This document shows, one piece after another, positions 33,326 to 41,663 of a stretch of 64,000 bases of DNA; the stretch's first letter is position 1, and every line of letters starts with the position of its first letter. Origin of the DNA: Myxococcus flavus (GTDB taxonomy: Bacteria; Myxococcota; Myxococcia; Myxococcales; Myxococcaceae); assembly GCF_050038885.1 (NCBI RefSeq), contig NZ_CP143624.1, positions 9,424,001 through 9,488,000 of the forward strand, given 5' to 3'. Below the pieces are notes generated by a model. The model was not told the DNA's origin. It did no database searches and saw only the letters and a program-made list of their open reading frames with translations. Position numbers and translations under genes: made by a program.

Positions 33326-34315
33326 TTACAGGCCCCAGTCGGGGTTCAGGTGCATGATCCACTTGCGGTGGAAGTTGGACTGCATGCGCATGGTGTAGGT
33401 GGCCGTCAGCGGCATGAAGTACCGCTTGCCAGCCAGTTCGGAAACGATGGGGATGCTGCCGTTGGCCAGCATCCAGAGCACGGTCATCTCGAGCGGATAG
33501 ACGGAGTCGTATCCCATCTCGTGCTCGATACCGCGGGCCCCCGCGAGCAACGGGGTGAGGTTGCCGCGGCGATTCATCATGTTCGCGCGCGGATCCACGG
33601 TGCCCCGGTCGATGGCACCTCGCAGCGCCATGCCCGCGTTCGAGGCGAACCAGGAGTAGAAGATGATGGAGTTCGCGAAGGGCACCCGCAGCTGGTACCA
33701 GTAGCGCAGGCGGATGGTGAGCCGCGTGGACTTCCGGTACACCAGCTCCGCGTCGTCCGGCTCGGGCAGGTTGAAGAACTTGCGGATGTGGTTCTCGAGC
33801 GTCGGCACCTCCGGGAAGGCGTCCGCGCCGTCGAAATCCAGCTCCTGCCAGTTGTAGCCGCTGCGGAGCTTCCACATCGAGTCGATGGGCGTGAAGTACG
33901 CCGGACTGATGGTGTCCACGCGGATGACGCCGAACAGGTTGGACCCGTTGACCGTCCGGGGCACGCGGCCACCGCCGAAGTTCAGCATGCGCATGCCGGA
34001 GTCGTAGAGCTGGTGCAGGGCGAACGTCTTGCCCAGCTCGACGATGTCGTCCGTACGCCCCATGGTGGGAAGCAGCGCCACGATGGCCGCGTCATGCATG
34101 CGCTCGTTGTTGCCGTTCCACACGATGCCGGCACGCGCGGCCTGGTAGGCGGCGTACTCCGTCATCAGCTTGGCATGCTGCATCATCGTGAGCTGGATGA
34201 TCCCCAGCGTCATGAAGACCGCGAGCGGCATGATCATCGCCGCTTCGACCGCGGCCTGACCCGACTGCCGACGAGACGCCCCCTGCGTCCCCGATAGCTG
34301 TGCTTCCTGTCCCAT
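33326..34315 (-). CDS. TadE-like pseudopilin
   Basis: This 329-residue protein has an N-terminal Gln/Ser-rich leader, then SGQAAVEAAMIMPLAVFMT with Gly19 as the likely cleavage point and Glu at +5. The hydrophobic helix leads into a TadE-type segment (LMTEYAAYQAARAGIV). A further 260 residues are extracytoplasmic. It is the first gene of the pilin-like block and begins 97 bases after the anti-sigma gene. That gap contains a GGGAAAC...GTC pair that could be an extracytoplasmic-function-type promoter, but this is weak. Confidence 0.84.
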   Translation of the reverse strand: MGQEAQLSGTQGASRRQSGQAAVEAAMIMPLAVFMTLGIIQLTMMQHAKLMTEYAAYQAARAGIVWNGNNERMHDAAIVALLPTMGRTDDIVELGKTFALHQLYDSGMRMLNFGGGRVPRTVNGSNLFGVIRVDTISPAYFTPIDSMWKLRSGYNWQELDFDGADAFPEVPTLENHIRKFFNLPEPDDAELVYRKSTRLTIRLRYWYQLRVPFANSIIFYSWFASNAGMALRGAIDRGTVDPRANMMNRRGNLTPLLAGARGIEHEMGYDSVYPLEMTVLWMLANGSIPIVSELAGKRYFMPLTATYTMRMQSNFHRKWIMHLNPDWGL

Positions 34316-34412
34316 GAAGCCATTATCCGGGGACCGGTGTCATAAGCGCATCGGTCAAATGGACAGACCTGCGCCTACGTTTCCCTCCCATTTGCTGAGA
34401 AAGTACCACCAG

Positions 34413-35798
34413 CTATTTCGAGGGTTTACCGGGTTGCGCGGGCGCTTCCGCTGGCGCTGCTTCACGCGCGAGCCGACGCCGCGCCGCCCCCGCCGCCCGC
34501 GACGTGGGCGCCTCGTTTATCACGAGATGACACGCCGCGGCCGCCTCCGCCCGCATCCCCAGGGCGAGCTCGGCCTCACACAGCTGGTCAAGCAGCTCCC
34601 AGCGCTGGCTCCCCGAAGCCCCGGCGGCCAGCGCCGCGCGGATCAGCCCGGCCTCCTGGGCCCGGTTCCCCGCCCGGAATGCCGCCCGCGCCTGGCGTGA
34701 CAGCTCCGCAACGGAGGCTCCCGGTGCGCGTGAAGCGGCCTTCGCGCCCGGAGCCGCTTTCTTCGCCTCGACTGGAGCGGGTGCTGGCCGCGGGGGCTCC
34801 AGTTCAGCGACTTCCTGATCCGCCTCCGACGCGGGGGCGCCGTACAAGGCCGCATCGGACACCGGCGCGGACTCGGCCTTCCTCGGGGGCGGTGGTGGCG
34901 GCGGGACAGCCCCCGAGACATCGTCCCTGGCTTCCGGGCGCGGCATCCCCAGCCGCAGCGAGTCTCGCGGAGGCACCAGCGACGGGGCCTGGGAGTCCGG
35001 CACGCGCCGCTCGGCCAGGCCGTAGGCCTCCTCGTCCACGGAGGCCTCTTCCGCCAGCTTGGGCGCGGGCTTCGCCGCGGCCGGCATGTCGGCAGCGCGG
35101 CCCCGGGCGCTCGCGGACGGCGCGAGCTTCGCCTTGCTCGCGCTCTCACGCCGGATGCGCGGGTCGAGCCCGCCACCGCTGCCCGCATTGGCCCAGTCCT
35201 CCGCGCGCACCCGTGCCTCGCCCGCGGGCTCCGCCACCTTCGCGCGCTTGCTCGGGGCAGCCCCCCCGAAGGCACCGCCGCCTTCCATTTCCGCTTCGGC
35301 GGGCATCGCCTGCGCGACAGCCGACGCCGGCGCGGGGGGCTCAGCCGCGGGAGCCGCGGCCGTAGGCGCTGGAGCCGCGGGAGCCGGTGCGGACTCCTTC
35401 GTCGCCAGGGACACCTGCGCGGCGCTCAGGTCCGCCCGCGTGAGCTCTGGAGCGCGAGCCTGGAACGTGAGAATGCCGAACGTGCTCACCGAGGCCAGCC
35501 CCACCACGGGCAACAGCCAGCGGCGCCAGCGGTTCGGCTTCGGTGCGGGACCGGCGGCGGCGCGGCGCGCGGCCTGCTGCGCATACGCCATCAACGACTC
35601 CAGCCCCGCGTCCGGCGCGGCCTCCACGGAGAGCTGGGACATGGTGGCGCGCACCCCGCGAATCTCATCCAGGGCCTGGGTGCACCGGGCACAGTCCTGC
35701 AGATGCGCCTCGACGAGCCGGGCTTCGGGCACGGGCAGCTCGCCATAGGCGAAGTCCAGCAGCCGGTCCTCCTGCGCGTGCGCGTTCTGCGGCTTCAT
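34413..35798 (-). CDS. Anti-sigma factor with zinc-finger (zf-HC2) and long periplasmic region
   Basis: This 461-residue protein has an N-terminal cytoplasmic anti-sigma domain with the zinc motif H-x3-C-x2-C (EAHLQDCARCTQ, about 31-42). One membrane segment follows (WLLPVVGLASVSTFGILTF, about 93-111), then some 340 residues of Ala/Pro/Glu-rich low complexity and a helical TPR-like C-terminus (SVAELSRQARAAFRAGNRAQ). It should bind and hold the ECF sigma encoded just upstream, whose stop overlaps this ATG (ATGA). The outer region is much longer than in standard anti-sigma factors and may be a sensor. Confidence 0.88.
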   Translation of the reverse strand: MKPQNAHAQEDRLLDFAYGELPVPEARLVEAHLQDCARCTQALDEIRGVRATMSQLSVEAAPDAGLESLMAYAQQAARRAAAGPAPKPNRWRRWLLPVVGLASVSTFGILTFQARAPELTRADLSAAQVSLATKESAPAPAAPAPTAAAPAAEPPAPASAVAQAMPAEAEMEGGGAFGGAAPSKRAKVAEPAGEARVRAEDWANAGSGGGLDPRIRRESASKAKLAPSASARGRAADMPAAAKPAPKLAEEASVDEEAYGLAERRVPDSQAPSLVPPRDSLRLGMPRPEARDDVSGAVPPPPPPPRKAESAPVSDAALYGAPASEADQEVAELEPPRPAPAPVEAKKAAPGAKAASRAPGASVAELSRQARAAFRAGNRAQEAGLIRAALAAGASGSQRWELLDQLCEAELALGMRAEAAAACHLVINEAPTSRAAGAARRRLAREAAPAEAPAQPGKPSK

Positions 35799-36427
35799 CC
35801 CACCACCGTCCTTCCGTCCTCGGCGAGGTCGCCGTCCACGCCCATCTCCGCCAGGCGGCGGCGCAGCCCCTCGAGCGCGTAGCGCATGCGGCTCTTCACC
35901 GTGTTCTCGGACACTCCCGTCACCTCCGCGATGTCCTTGAAGGGGATGCCGCTGTACTCACGAAGGGTGAAGACCTCGCGCTGCTCGTCCGGAAGCGACG
36001 CCAGGGCGCGCTCCAGCATCGGACGCAGGCGGGCGTTGTAGGCGCCCCGCTCGGGGCTCGCGCCCGCGTCGGGGAGTCCGTCACCCAGGGGGCGCGCCTC
36101 GTCCCGCTCCGAGCCCGAGGCGGGGGCCTCCAGGGAAGACGCCTGGCGGTAGCTCTCTTTGCGCGCGCTGTCCACGCAGAGGTTCCTCGCAATCGTGTAG
36201 AGCCAGGTCGTGAACTTCGCCTTGGGCGTGTAGTCGCCGGCGCTCCGGACCACCTTCAGCCACGTCTCCTGCAGCACGTCCTCCGCCCGTGCCCGGTGCC
36301 CGGTGAAGCGGAGGATGAAGTTGAACACCGGCGTCCGGTGCTTCCGCACCAGCGCCTCGAACGCGCGCGCGTCCCCCGCCTGGAAGGCGAGCATCAGCCG
36401 CTCGTCTGAGGTTTCCGGTCCCAACAC
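35795..36427 (-). CDS. ECF-subfamily RNA polymerase sigma factor
   Basis: This 210-residue sigma-70 family protein is counted from a GTG at 36427, with AGGAG upstream; an earlier GTG at 36457 is in frame. Region 2 has FEALVRKHRTPVFNFILRFTG, the DVLQETWLKVVR core motif and FTTWLYTIARNLCVD. After an acidic linker, region 4 has LERALASLPDEQREVFTLRE and the helix-turn-helix FKDIAEVTGVSENTVKSRMR. It is co-translated with its anti-sigma factor. The pair sits immediately upstream of the pilin-like block, so control of that block is an attractive but unproven inference. Confidence 0.92.
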   Translation of the reverse strand: MLGPETSDERLMLAFQAGDARAFEALVRKHRTPVFNFILRFTGHRARAEDVLQETWLKVVRSAGDYTPKAKFTTWLYTIARNLCVDSARKESYRQASSLEAPASGSERDEARPLGDGLPDAGASPERGAYNARLRPMLERALASLPDEQREVFTLREYSGIPFKDIAEVTGVSENTVKSRMRYALEGLRRRLAEMGVDGDLAEDGRTVVG

Positions 36428-36469
36428 TCCCCCAACTCTCCTTGGAGCCACCCTCACCCGCCCGCTCCA

Positions 36470-36498
36470 CCCGCCGTGCCTGGTTAACGGACGGCGGG
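36470..36498 (-). terminator. Hairpin between DUF2085 and sigma genes
   Basis: CCCGCCGT, a 13-base loop and ACGGCGGG make a perfect 8-base-pair stem 10 bases past the DUF2085 stop (leftward reading). No T-run follows. It probably terminates the ABC/DUF2085 operon before the sigma gene, or acts in the sigma leader. Confidence 0.45.
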
Positions 36499-36508
36499 CC
36501 GCCAGGGT

Positions 36509-36916
36509 CTATCCCGGGCGCGGTCTCTGGTAAGTGGCGAGAATGACAGGGACTGCGACCGCTGTCACGAGCGCGCCCTGCGCCAGGAGCACGGCGGGCA
36601 GCGGCTGCTGCAGGTGCACGTACAGTGAGCGGCCGAGCGCCAGCCCCAGCAGGACACCCGTCAGCGTCCGGACCGCGTTGGAGCCGGAGGCCGGCCGGAA
36701 GCGGCCCACCGCCCAGTCCGCCAGCGCCGGCACGGTGAGCCCCAGCACCACCGGGACGTCCAGCGGCCACCGCAGCGGCGCGCGCAGCGCGAACAGCGCC
36801 ACCAGCGCCACCAGCATCACGGGATAGGTGCCCAGGCAACGCGCGCAGACGCGCACACCGCCGAAGAGGTACGTGCGGTTGTACTCATCCGGATGATGGT
36901 GGCTGAGCCAGAACAC
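36509..36916 (-). CDS. DUF2085-family membrane protein
   Basis: This 135-residue protein is counted from the GTG at 36916, which has GGAGGGAG 5-12 bases upstream. The family's metal- or redox-suggestive pattern is present: HHHPDEYNRTYLFGG near residues 6-20, then VCARCLGTYP. Three or four membrane segments follow (VMLVALVALFAL, VVLGLTVPALADW, LLAQGALVTAVAVPVIL). Its function is unknown in all bacteria, as far as I know. The first 32 bases overlap the end of the ABC ATPase gene. Longer upstream readings are antisense-like and unsupported. Confidence 0.8.
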   Translation of the reverse strand: MFWLSHHHPDEYNRTYLFGGVRVCARCLGTYPVMLVALVALFALRAPLRWPLDVPVVLGLTVPALADWAVGRFRPASGSNAVRTLTGVLLGLALGRSLYVHLQQPLPAVLLAQGALVTAVAVPVILATYQRPRPG

Positions 36917-37937
36917 CGGTGCTCCCTCCAGAAGGTGCCTCGGACGGCGCCGCTCGTGCCTCGGGCTCCGCCAGGAAACAGGCCGCGAAGTGCCCTCCTC
37001 CCAGGGAATAGGACGGAGGCGCCTCTCGCCGGCACCGCTCCATCGCATGAGGACAGCGCGGATGGAAGGTGCAGCCCGGCGGTGGGGCCAGCGGGGATGG
37101 GGGCTCGCCCGGCACCAGCAGCCGCGTACGCGCGTGCCCCGGGTCCGGCACGGGGACCGCGGACAGCAGCGCCTGGGTATAGGGGTGGCGCGGCTGGCGG
37201 TAGAGCGTGGCGGCGGGGGCGAGCTCGACGATGCGCCCCAGGTACATGACGGCCACCCGGGTGGAGACGTACTCGACGATGTTCAGGTCGTGGGCGATGA
37301 AGACGTAGGTGAGGCCCCGCTCGCGCTGCAGGTCCACCAGCAGGTTGACGATCTGCGCCTGCACGGACACGTCCAGCGCGCTGATGGGCTCGTCCGCCAC
37401 CACCAGGTCGGGCCGCAGCGCGAGCGCCCGGGCGATGCCGATGCGCTGGCGCTGGCCGCCGGAGAACTCGTGGGGGAAGCGCTCCAGCGCCTCGCGCGGC
37501 AACCCCATGGCGTCCACCAGCGCCGCCACCTCACGCTCCCGCGCTCCGGGACCTCGCGCCAGCCCGTGGATGGCGAAGGGCTCCTCGAGGATCTCGCGGA
37601 CGGTCATCCGGGGATTGAGCGAGGCGTAGGGGTCCTGGAAGACGAGCTGCATCCGCTGCCGCAGCGGCCGGAGCCGCCGCTGGGGCACGCCGGCAAGCTC
37701 CTGGCCATCGAAGCGGATGGACCCCGTCGTGGCCTCCACCAACCGCAGCACCGCGCGCCCCAGCGTGCTCTTGCCGCAACCGCTCTCCCCCACCAGCCCG
37801 AGCGTCTCGCCGCGCATCACATCGAAGCTCACGCCGTCCACGGCCTTCACCGCGCCGCGCACCCGGCCGAAGAGGCCGCCGCGCACCGGGAAGTGCACCC
37901 GCAAGTCCCTGACCTGGAGCAGTGGCCCGGCGCTCAT
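36885..37937 (-). CDS. Oligopeptide-type ABC transporter ATPase (DppF/OppF-like)
   Basis: This 350-residue ATPase has Walker A GESGCGKST (about 50-58), signature SGGQRQRIGIARAL (about 155-168) and Walker B LVVADEP. The C-terminal oligopeptide-transporter extension has a cysteine cluster (PGCTFHPRCPHAMERC), typical of OppF/DppF and their Fe-S-like motif. A low-complexity tail of about 40 residues follows. It overlaps the upstream ATPase by 4 bases (ATGA). No permease or substrate-binding gene is nearby, so the pair must energise membrane components encoded elsewhere. Confidence 0.9.
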   Translation of the reverse strand: MSAGPLLQVRDLRVHFPVRGGLFGRVRGAVKAVDGVSFDVMRGETLGLVGESGCGKSTLGRAVLRLVEATTGSIRFDGQELAGVPQRRLRPLRQRMQLVFQDPYASLNPRMTVREILEEPFAIHGLARGPGAREREVAALVDAMGLPREALERFPHEFSGGQRQRIGIARALALRPDLVVADEPISALDVSVQAQIVNLLVDLQRERGLTYVFIAHDLNIVEYVSTRVAVMYLGRIVELAPAATLYRQPRHPYTQALLSAVPVPDPGHARTRLLVPGEPPSPLAPPPGCTFHPRCPHAMERCRREAPPSYSLGGGHFAACFLAEPEARAAPSEAPSGGSTGVLAQPPSSG

Positions 37938-38950
37938 GGGACGGGGACCGGGTTGTGGCAGGCGGCCAACTGCCCCGCACGCGGGGACGTCAGCGCCGGC
38001 GTGACGTGCGCGCAGACGTCCAGAGCCCGCTCACACCGCTCGCGGAACGCGCAGCCCGAGGGCAGGCTCCGCAGCGGTGGCACCATGCCCGGGATGGCGC
38101 GAAGGCGCTCGCGCGTGGCCGGCGCGTGGGCGCCGCGCCTGGACGGAATCGAGCGCAGCAGCCCCGCCGTGTACGGGTGCGCGGGCCGCGCGAACAGCGC
38201 GTGCACCGGAGCGCGCTCCACCACGCGCCCCGCGTACATCACCACCACCGCGTCACAGCTCTCCGCCACCACGCCCAGGTCGTGGGTGATGAGCAGCACC
38301 GCCATGCCCCGCTCGGCCTGGAGCCGCCGGAGGAGGTCCAGAATCTGCGCCTGGATGGTGACGTCCAACGCGGTGGTGGGCTCGTCCGCGATGAGCAGCG
38401 CCGGGTCGCACGCCAGCGCCATGGCAATCATCACCCGCTGCCGCATGCCGCCAGAGAGCTGGTGGGGGTACGCATCCACGCGCTCGCCCGGCGCGGGGAT
38501 GCCCACCTGCCGCAGCATCTCCACGGCCCGCTCCCGGGCCTGCGCGCGCGAGGCCCCCAGGTGGAGCCGCACGCCCTCGGCAATCTGCTCGCCCACGGTG
38601 AACACGGGGTTGAGCGACGTCATCGGCTCCTGGAAGATCATCGCCGCCTGTCGGCCGCGTACCTGGCGCAGCTCCGGCTCCGGAAGCGCCAGCAGGTCGC
38701 GCCCCTGGAAGCGCACCTCGCCGCCCACCACGCGCACCGGCGGCGCGGGCGCCAGCCGCAGCAGGGACAGCGCGGTGAGGCTCTTGCCGCAGCCGCTCTC
38801 CCCCACCACGCCCAGCGTGCCACCCGGGGGCAGCGAGAAGGACACGCCGTCCACCGCGCGCACGCGGCCCGTCTCCAGCGACAGCTCCGCGGTGAGCCCG
38901 CGGACGTCGAGCAGCAGCTCCTCGCCCGCGGGTGTCACAGCGGCGGTCAC
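37934..38950 (-). CDS. Oligopeptide-type ABC transporter ATPase (DppD/OppD-like)
   Basis: This 338-residue ATPase has Walker A GESGCGKSLTAL (about 52-63), signature SGGMRQRVMIAMALACDP and Walker B LLIADEPTTALDV. The C-terminal cluster CAFRERCERALDVC matches the oligopeptide subfamily. The start is a GTG overlapping the stop of the MshEN gene upstream (GTGA). With the following OppF-like gene it makes the usual heterodimer, but OppA, OppB and OppC homologues are absent from the window. Confidence 0.9.
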   Translation of the reverse strand: MTAAVTPAGEELLLDVRGLTAELSLETGRVRAVDGVSFSLPPGGTLGVVGESGCGKSLTALSLLRLAPAPPVRVVGGEVRFQGRDLLALPEPELRQVRGRQAAMIFQEPMTSLNPVFTVGEQIAEGVRLHLGASRAQARERAVEMLRQVGIPAPGERVDAYPHQLSGGMRQRVMIAMALACDPALLIADEPTTALDVTIQAQILDLLRRLQAERGMAVLLITHDLGVVAESCDAVVVMYAGRVVERAPVHALFARPAHPYTAGLLRSIPSRRGAHAPATRERLRAIPGMVPPLRSLPSGCAFRERCERALDVCAHVTPALTSPRAGQLAACHNPVPVP

Positions 38951-39963
38951 TTCTGGGCCAGCTCCTCCAGGAACTCGGCCTCCTGGATGACGCCCTTGCG
39001 AATGAGCAGGCGGATGAGGCTGGCCACCATGCGGGCCGGCTTCACCTTCTCCGTGTCCAGCGCGGCGTCCTCGCCCCGCGAGATTCGCTCGATGTCGTCG
39101 AGGACGGCCAGGTCCTCGTCGGAGAACTGCGGCGTCGGCGTGAGCGGCACGGCCGGCCGCGAGCCCTGCGCGGCGCCGCCGAACATCACCACCGGCACGC
39201 GCGGCTTCCCCTCGCCCGCGTCCCCGTCCTTGTCGGGCGGAGGCGGCGGAGGCGGCCGGGCCGGCGCCGAGGCCTTGCGGCCCAGCAGGTCATCCAGGGC
39301 ATCCGCCCCGGGCTCACCGTCGGTGGCCTCCGGGGGCGGGGGTGGAGGCGAGGCCGGCCCCCGGAACGCGGGAGGACGGGCGGCGGGCGGCGGAGACGGC
39401 GGTACGGACTTGGGCACGGGCTTCGGAGCCTCCGGAAAATCCCATTCGAGCGGAGCATCAGCGGCCGAGGCCGGAGGCAGGGCCCCCTCGTCCTCGTCCA
39501 GCGCGACGGCCTCCACGATGTCCAGCGGCTCGCCCCGGGCGCGCGCCAGCGCGGCATCCAGGTCATCCGCGGCGGCGACGTAGACACGCATCTGCTTGCG
39601 AAGCTGGAAACGCAGCTCGTCCACGAGCGTCACGTCGCTCGGGTCGTCCACCGCCACGTGGACGCGCTCGCTGCGGCCCTCCACGTCCATGCGGAAGGGA
39701 ACGATGCGGTGCTCGGACTGGAAGTCCACGGACACCAGGCCCAGCACCTCGGGCGGAATCTCCTCGGGCAGCTCGACGAAGGGCAGCGCGTGCTGGACGG
39801 ACAGGGCGCGGGCGATGTGCGTGGGCGTGCACAGGCCCTGCTCCACGAGCACCTCTCCCAGCCGCTGGCTCCCATAGACGCTCTTGCGCCCCAGCGCGCC
39901 GCGAACCTGCTCCTCCGTCACCACGCCGGCCTCGACGAGCAGCTCACCAATCTTCTTGCGCAT
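38947..39963 (-). CDS. Stand-alone MshEN (GspE N-terminal) domain protein with Pro-rich linker
   Basis: This 338-residue protein has two N-terminal MshEN half-repeats (KKIGELLVEAGVVTEEQV at about 3-20 and RLGEVLVEQGLCTPTHIARALSVQ at about 34-57), then the rest of the GspE-N fold to about residue 145. A Pro/Ala/Glu-rich linker (about 165-280) leads to a helical C-terminus ending VIQEAEFLEELAQK. There is no ATPase domain. MshEN domains of MshE-type ATPases bind c-di-GMP through the LGxxLxxxGxxxxxxLxxxLxxQ motif, and the second copy here keeps it. It is 6 bases from its paralogue. Confidence 0.82.
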   Translation of the reverse strand: MRKKIGELLVEAGVVTEEQVRGALGRKSVYGSQRLGEVLVEQGLCTPTHIARALSVQHALPFVELPEEIPPEVLGLVSVDFQSEHRIVPFRMDVEGRSERVHVAVDDPSDVTLVDELRFQLRKQMRVYVAAADDLDAALARARGEPLDIVEAVALDEDEGALPPASAADAPLEWDFPEAPKPVPKSVPPSPPPAARPPAFRGPASPPPPPPEATDGEPGADALDDLLGRKASAPARPPPPPPPDKDGDAGEGKPRVPVVMFGGAAQGSRPAVPLTPTPQFSDEDLAVLDDIERISRGEDAALDTEKVKPARMVASLIRLLIRKGVIQEAEFLEELAQK

Positions 39964-39969
39964 GGAAGA

Positions 39970-40722
39970 CTACCGCTTGACCTTCGCGAGGTACTCCTCG
40001 CGGCTGAACACGCCCTTCTCGATGAGCAGCTCCACCATCGCCTTGAGGGCGGCGACTTCCTTGCGCTGCACGTCTTCCACGCTGCGCAGCAGCTCCGCGG
40101 GCGTGCCGGAGGCGGCGGGACGGGCCGCGGGGGCCTCCGCCGCGGGGGCGGGGCGGGCCGGAGCGGGCGCGGGCCGCGGCGAGGTCGCCACGGCCGCGGG
40201 GTCCACGTCCTTGAGGTTCTTCACCACCGTGCGGCCCTGGGCGTCCACCACCTTGAAGTTGGTGTCCGCGTCCTCCAGCTCGTGGTTCTGCTCGTAGATA
40301 CGAGCGAAGGCCCGGGCAATGGAGGTCCGGCCCGCCACGTTGGGGATGATCCGGCACTTGGTGATGGCGCGCAGCTCGTCCAGCATGCGCACGTTGAGCG
40401 GATCCGCCATCGCCACCACGAGCGACTTGCCGTCGTCGCGCACCTGGAGCGGCAGCACGGAGAAGTCCCGCGCCGTCTGCGCCGGAATCTTCGCCTTCAC
40501 GTGCGGCTGCACCATCTGCACCGCGTCCAGGTTCACTGCCGGCATTCCGAGCTGCTTGGACAGGGCGCGCACCAGGATGTCTTCCGAGACGAGGCTCATC
40601 CGGACCAGGATTTCCCCCAGCTTGCCGCCCCACTTCGCCTGTTCGGCGAGCGCGGCCTTGAGCTGGCTCTCCTGAAGCACGTTCGCCTTGATCAGCAATT
40701 CTCCAAGCTTGATCTGTGCCAT
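39970..40722 (-). CDS. Stand-alone MshEN (GspE N-terminal) domain protein
   Basis: This 250-residue paralogue of the next gene starts KLGELLIKANVLQESQLKAA (about 5-24) and repeats KLGEILVRMSLVSEDILVRA (about 34-53). The remaining GspE-N fold follows, then an Ala/Pro-rich linker (about 180-212). The C-terminal helix has MVELLIEKGVFSREEYLAKV, similar in form to the paralogue's C-terminus (IRLLIRKGVIQEAEFLEEL). The shared C-terminal motif argues that the two are one family and may dimerise. There is no ATPase. It may be a c-di-GMP or protein-interaction module; the family's role is not known to me. Confidence 0.82.
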   Translation of the reverse strand: MAQIKLGELLIKANVLQESQLKAALAEQAKWGGKLGEILVRMSLVSEDILVRALSKQLGMPAVNLDAVQMVQPHVKAKIPAQTARDFSVLPLQVRDDGKSLVVAMADPLNVRMLDELRAITKCRIIPNVAGRTSIARAFARIYEQNHELEDADTNFKVVDAQGRTVVKNLKDVDPAAVATSPRPAPAPARPAPAAEAPAARPAASGTPAELLRSVEDVQRKEVAALKAMVELLIEKGVFSREEYLAKVKR

Positions 40723-40783
40723 GTCGTGTCGGGCACTCTAGACTGTCTCGGCAGCGTGCGCCCCTTCTTCCGCGCCTGCCCGG

Positions 40784-41620
40784 TCAGGAACCCGGCGCCA
40801 GGGGCGCGGGCGACCCGGAGGCCGGGGCACCTGCGGGCAACTCCCGGCCGGCCTCGTCCACCTCCACCACCCGGGCCCCCTCGGGAGGGCTCAGCTCGTA
40901 GAGGGTGAGGTCCGGCCGCGCGTTGAGCTTGATCTGCTGGTAGCGCACCTGGAGCTTGGTGTCGGCCTGCTTCGCCTCCAGCTCCACCCGGCCCGGGAAG
41001 ATGAGGCTCCCCCGCTCCAGGAAGTCGCCAAAGCCCAGGTCATACCCTGGGACGCCCCGTACCATGCTCTTCATGACCCGCAGATACTTGGTGTGAACGT
41101 GAAGGATCTGGGTCGCCTCGCCCTGATACAGGGTGAGGACATAGACGCCCTTCTTGCGGTCCAGCTCCAGGGTCATCCGCTCCGGGGAGATGAGCGGCAC
41201 CTGTCCGAGCATGATGGGCACCAGCTCCTCGCCCGGCAGCATGACGGGCAGGAAGCGGGACACGTTCGCGGGGCTGGCCGGCCCCTGGTACCAGGTGTTC
41301 GTCTCCGTCTGGTACAGGCCGAAGCGCTGGCCGTCGGAGATCAGGGAGGCGAGCGGCCTGTTGAAGAAGTCGAAGGTCTCCAGGTGCAGCATGGCCGGCC
41401 GGGTGACGGCGACGAACATGTTCAGCGTCCCGCTCTGGTCGGGGAGCTCGGCGCGCAGCTTCGCGTCGCCCTCCAGCGTCACGACGTTCTCCTGGTTCTT
41501 CACCACGCGTTGGTACACGGTGTCTGCGTCGGTGAGCTCGCCCTCGGGGCCGAACTCGATCCGCTTGGGACAACCCGAACAGAGCACTACCAGGAAGATT
41601 GCGGCGGCTGCGCGGTTCAT
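40784..41620 (-). CDS. DUF4292-like lipoprotein
   Basis: This 278-residue lipoprotein has the signal MNRAAAAIFLVVLCSGC with lipobox CSGC at residues 14-17. The mature part resembles the LolA/LolB-like fold of the DUF4292 family: TVYQRVVKNQENVVTLEGDA, then MFVAVTRPAMLHLETFDFFN and GQRFGLYQTETNTWYQG. It ends in a Pro/Gly/Ala-rich tail. This fold binds lipid acyl chains, so a role in outer-membrane lipoprotein or lipid handling is plausible. TAGGAGAT lies just upstream of the ATG. The gene is only 43 bases from the divergent ExbB-like gene and 61 bases from the downstream MshEN gene. Confidence 0.8.
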   Translation of the reverse strand: MNRAAAAIFLVVLCSGCPKRIEFGPEGELTDADTVYQRVVKNQENVVTLEGDAKLRAELPDQSGTLNMFVAVTRPAMLHLETFDFFNRPLASLISDGQRFGLYQTETNTWYQGPASPANVSRFLPVMLPGEELVPIMLGQVPLISPERMTLELDRKKGVYVLTLYQGEATQILHVHTKYLRVMKSMVRGVPGYDLGFGDFLERGSLIFPGRVELEAKQADTKLQVRYQQIKLNARPDLTLYELSPPEGARVVEVDEAGRELPAGAPASGSPAPLAPGS

Positions 41621-41663
41621 ATCTCCTAGTCTGGGCCATGCCGCCCTGCCCGGTCACCCACCA

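Noticed and set aside
31175..34297. A very long open frame on the opposite strand of the TadE/TadG-like genes
   Set aside because: High GC makes antisense frames long. The product is an unstructured run of His/Arg/Val/Gln with no domain, and it lies opposite well-supported genes.
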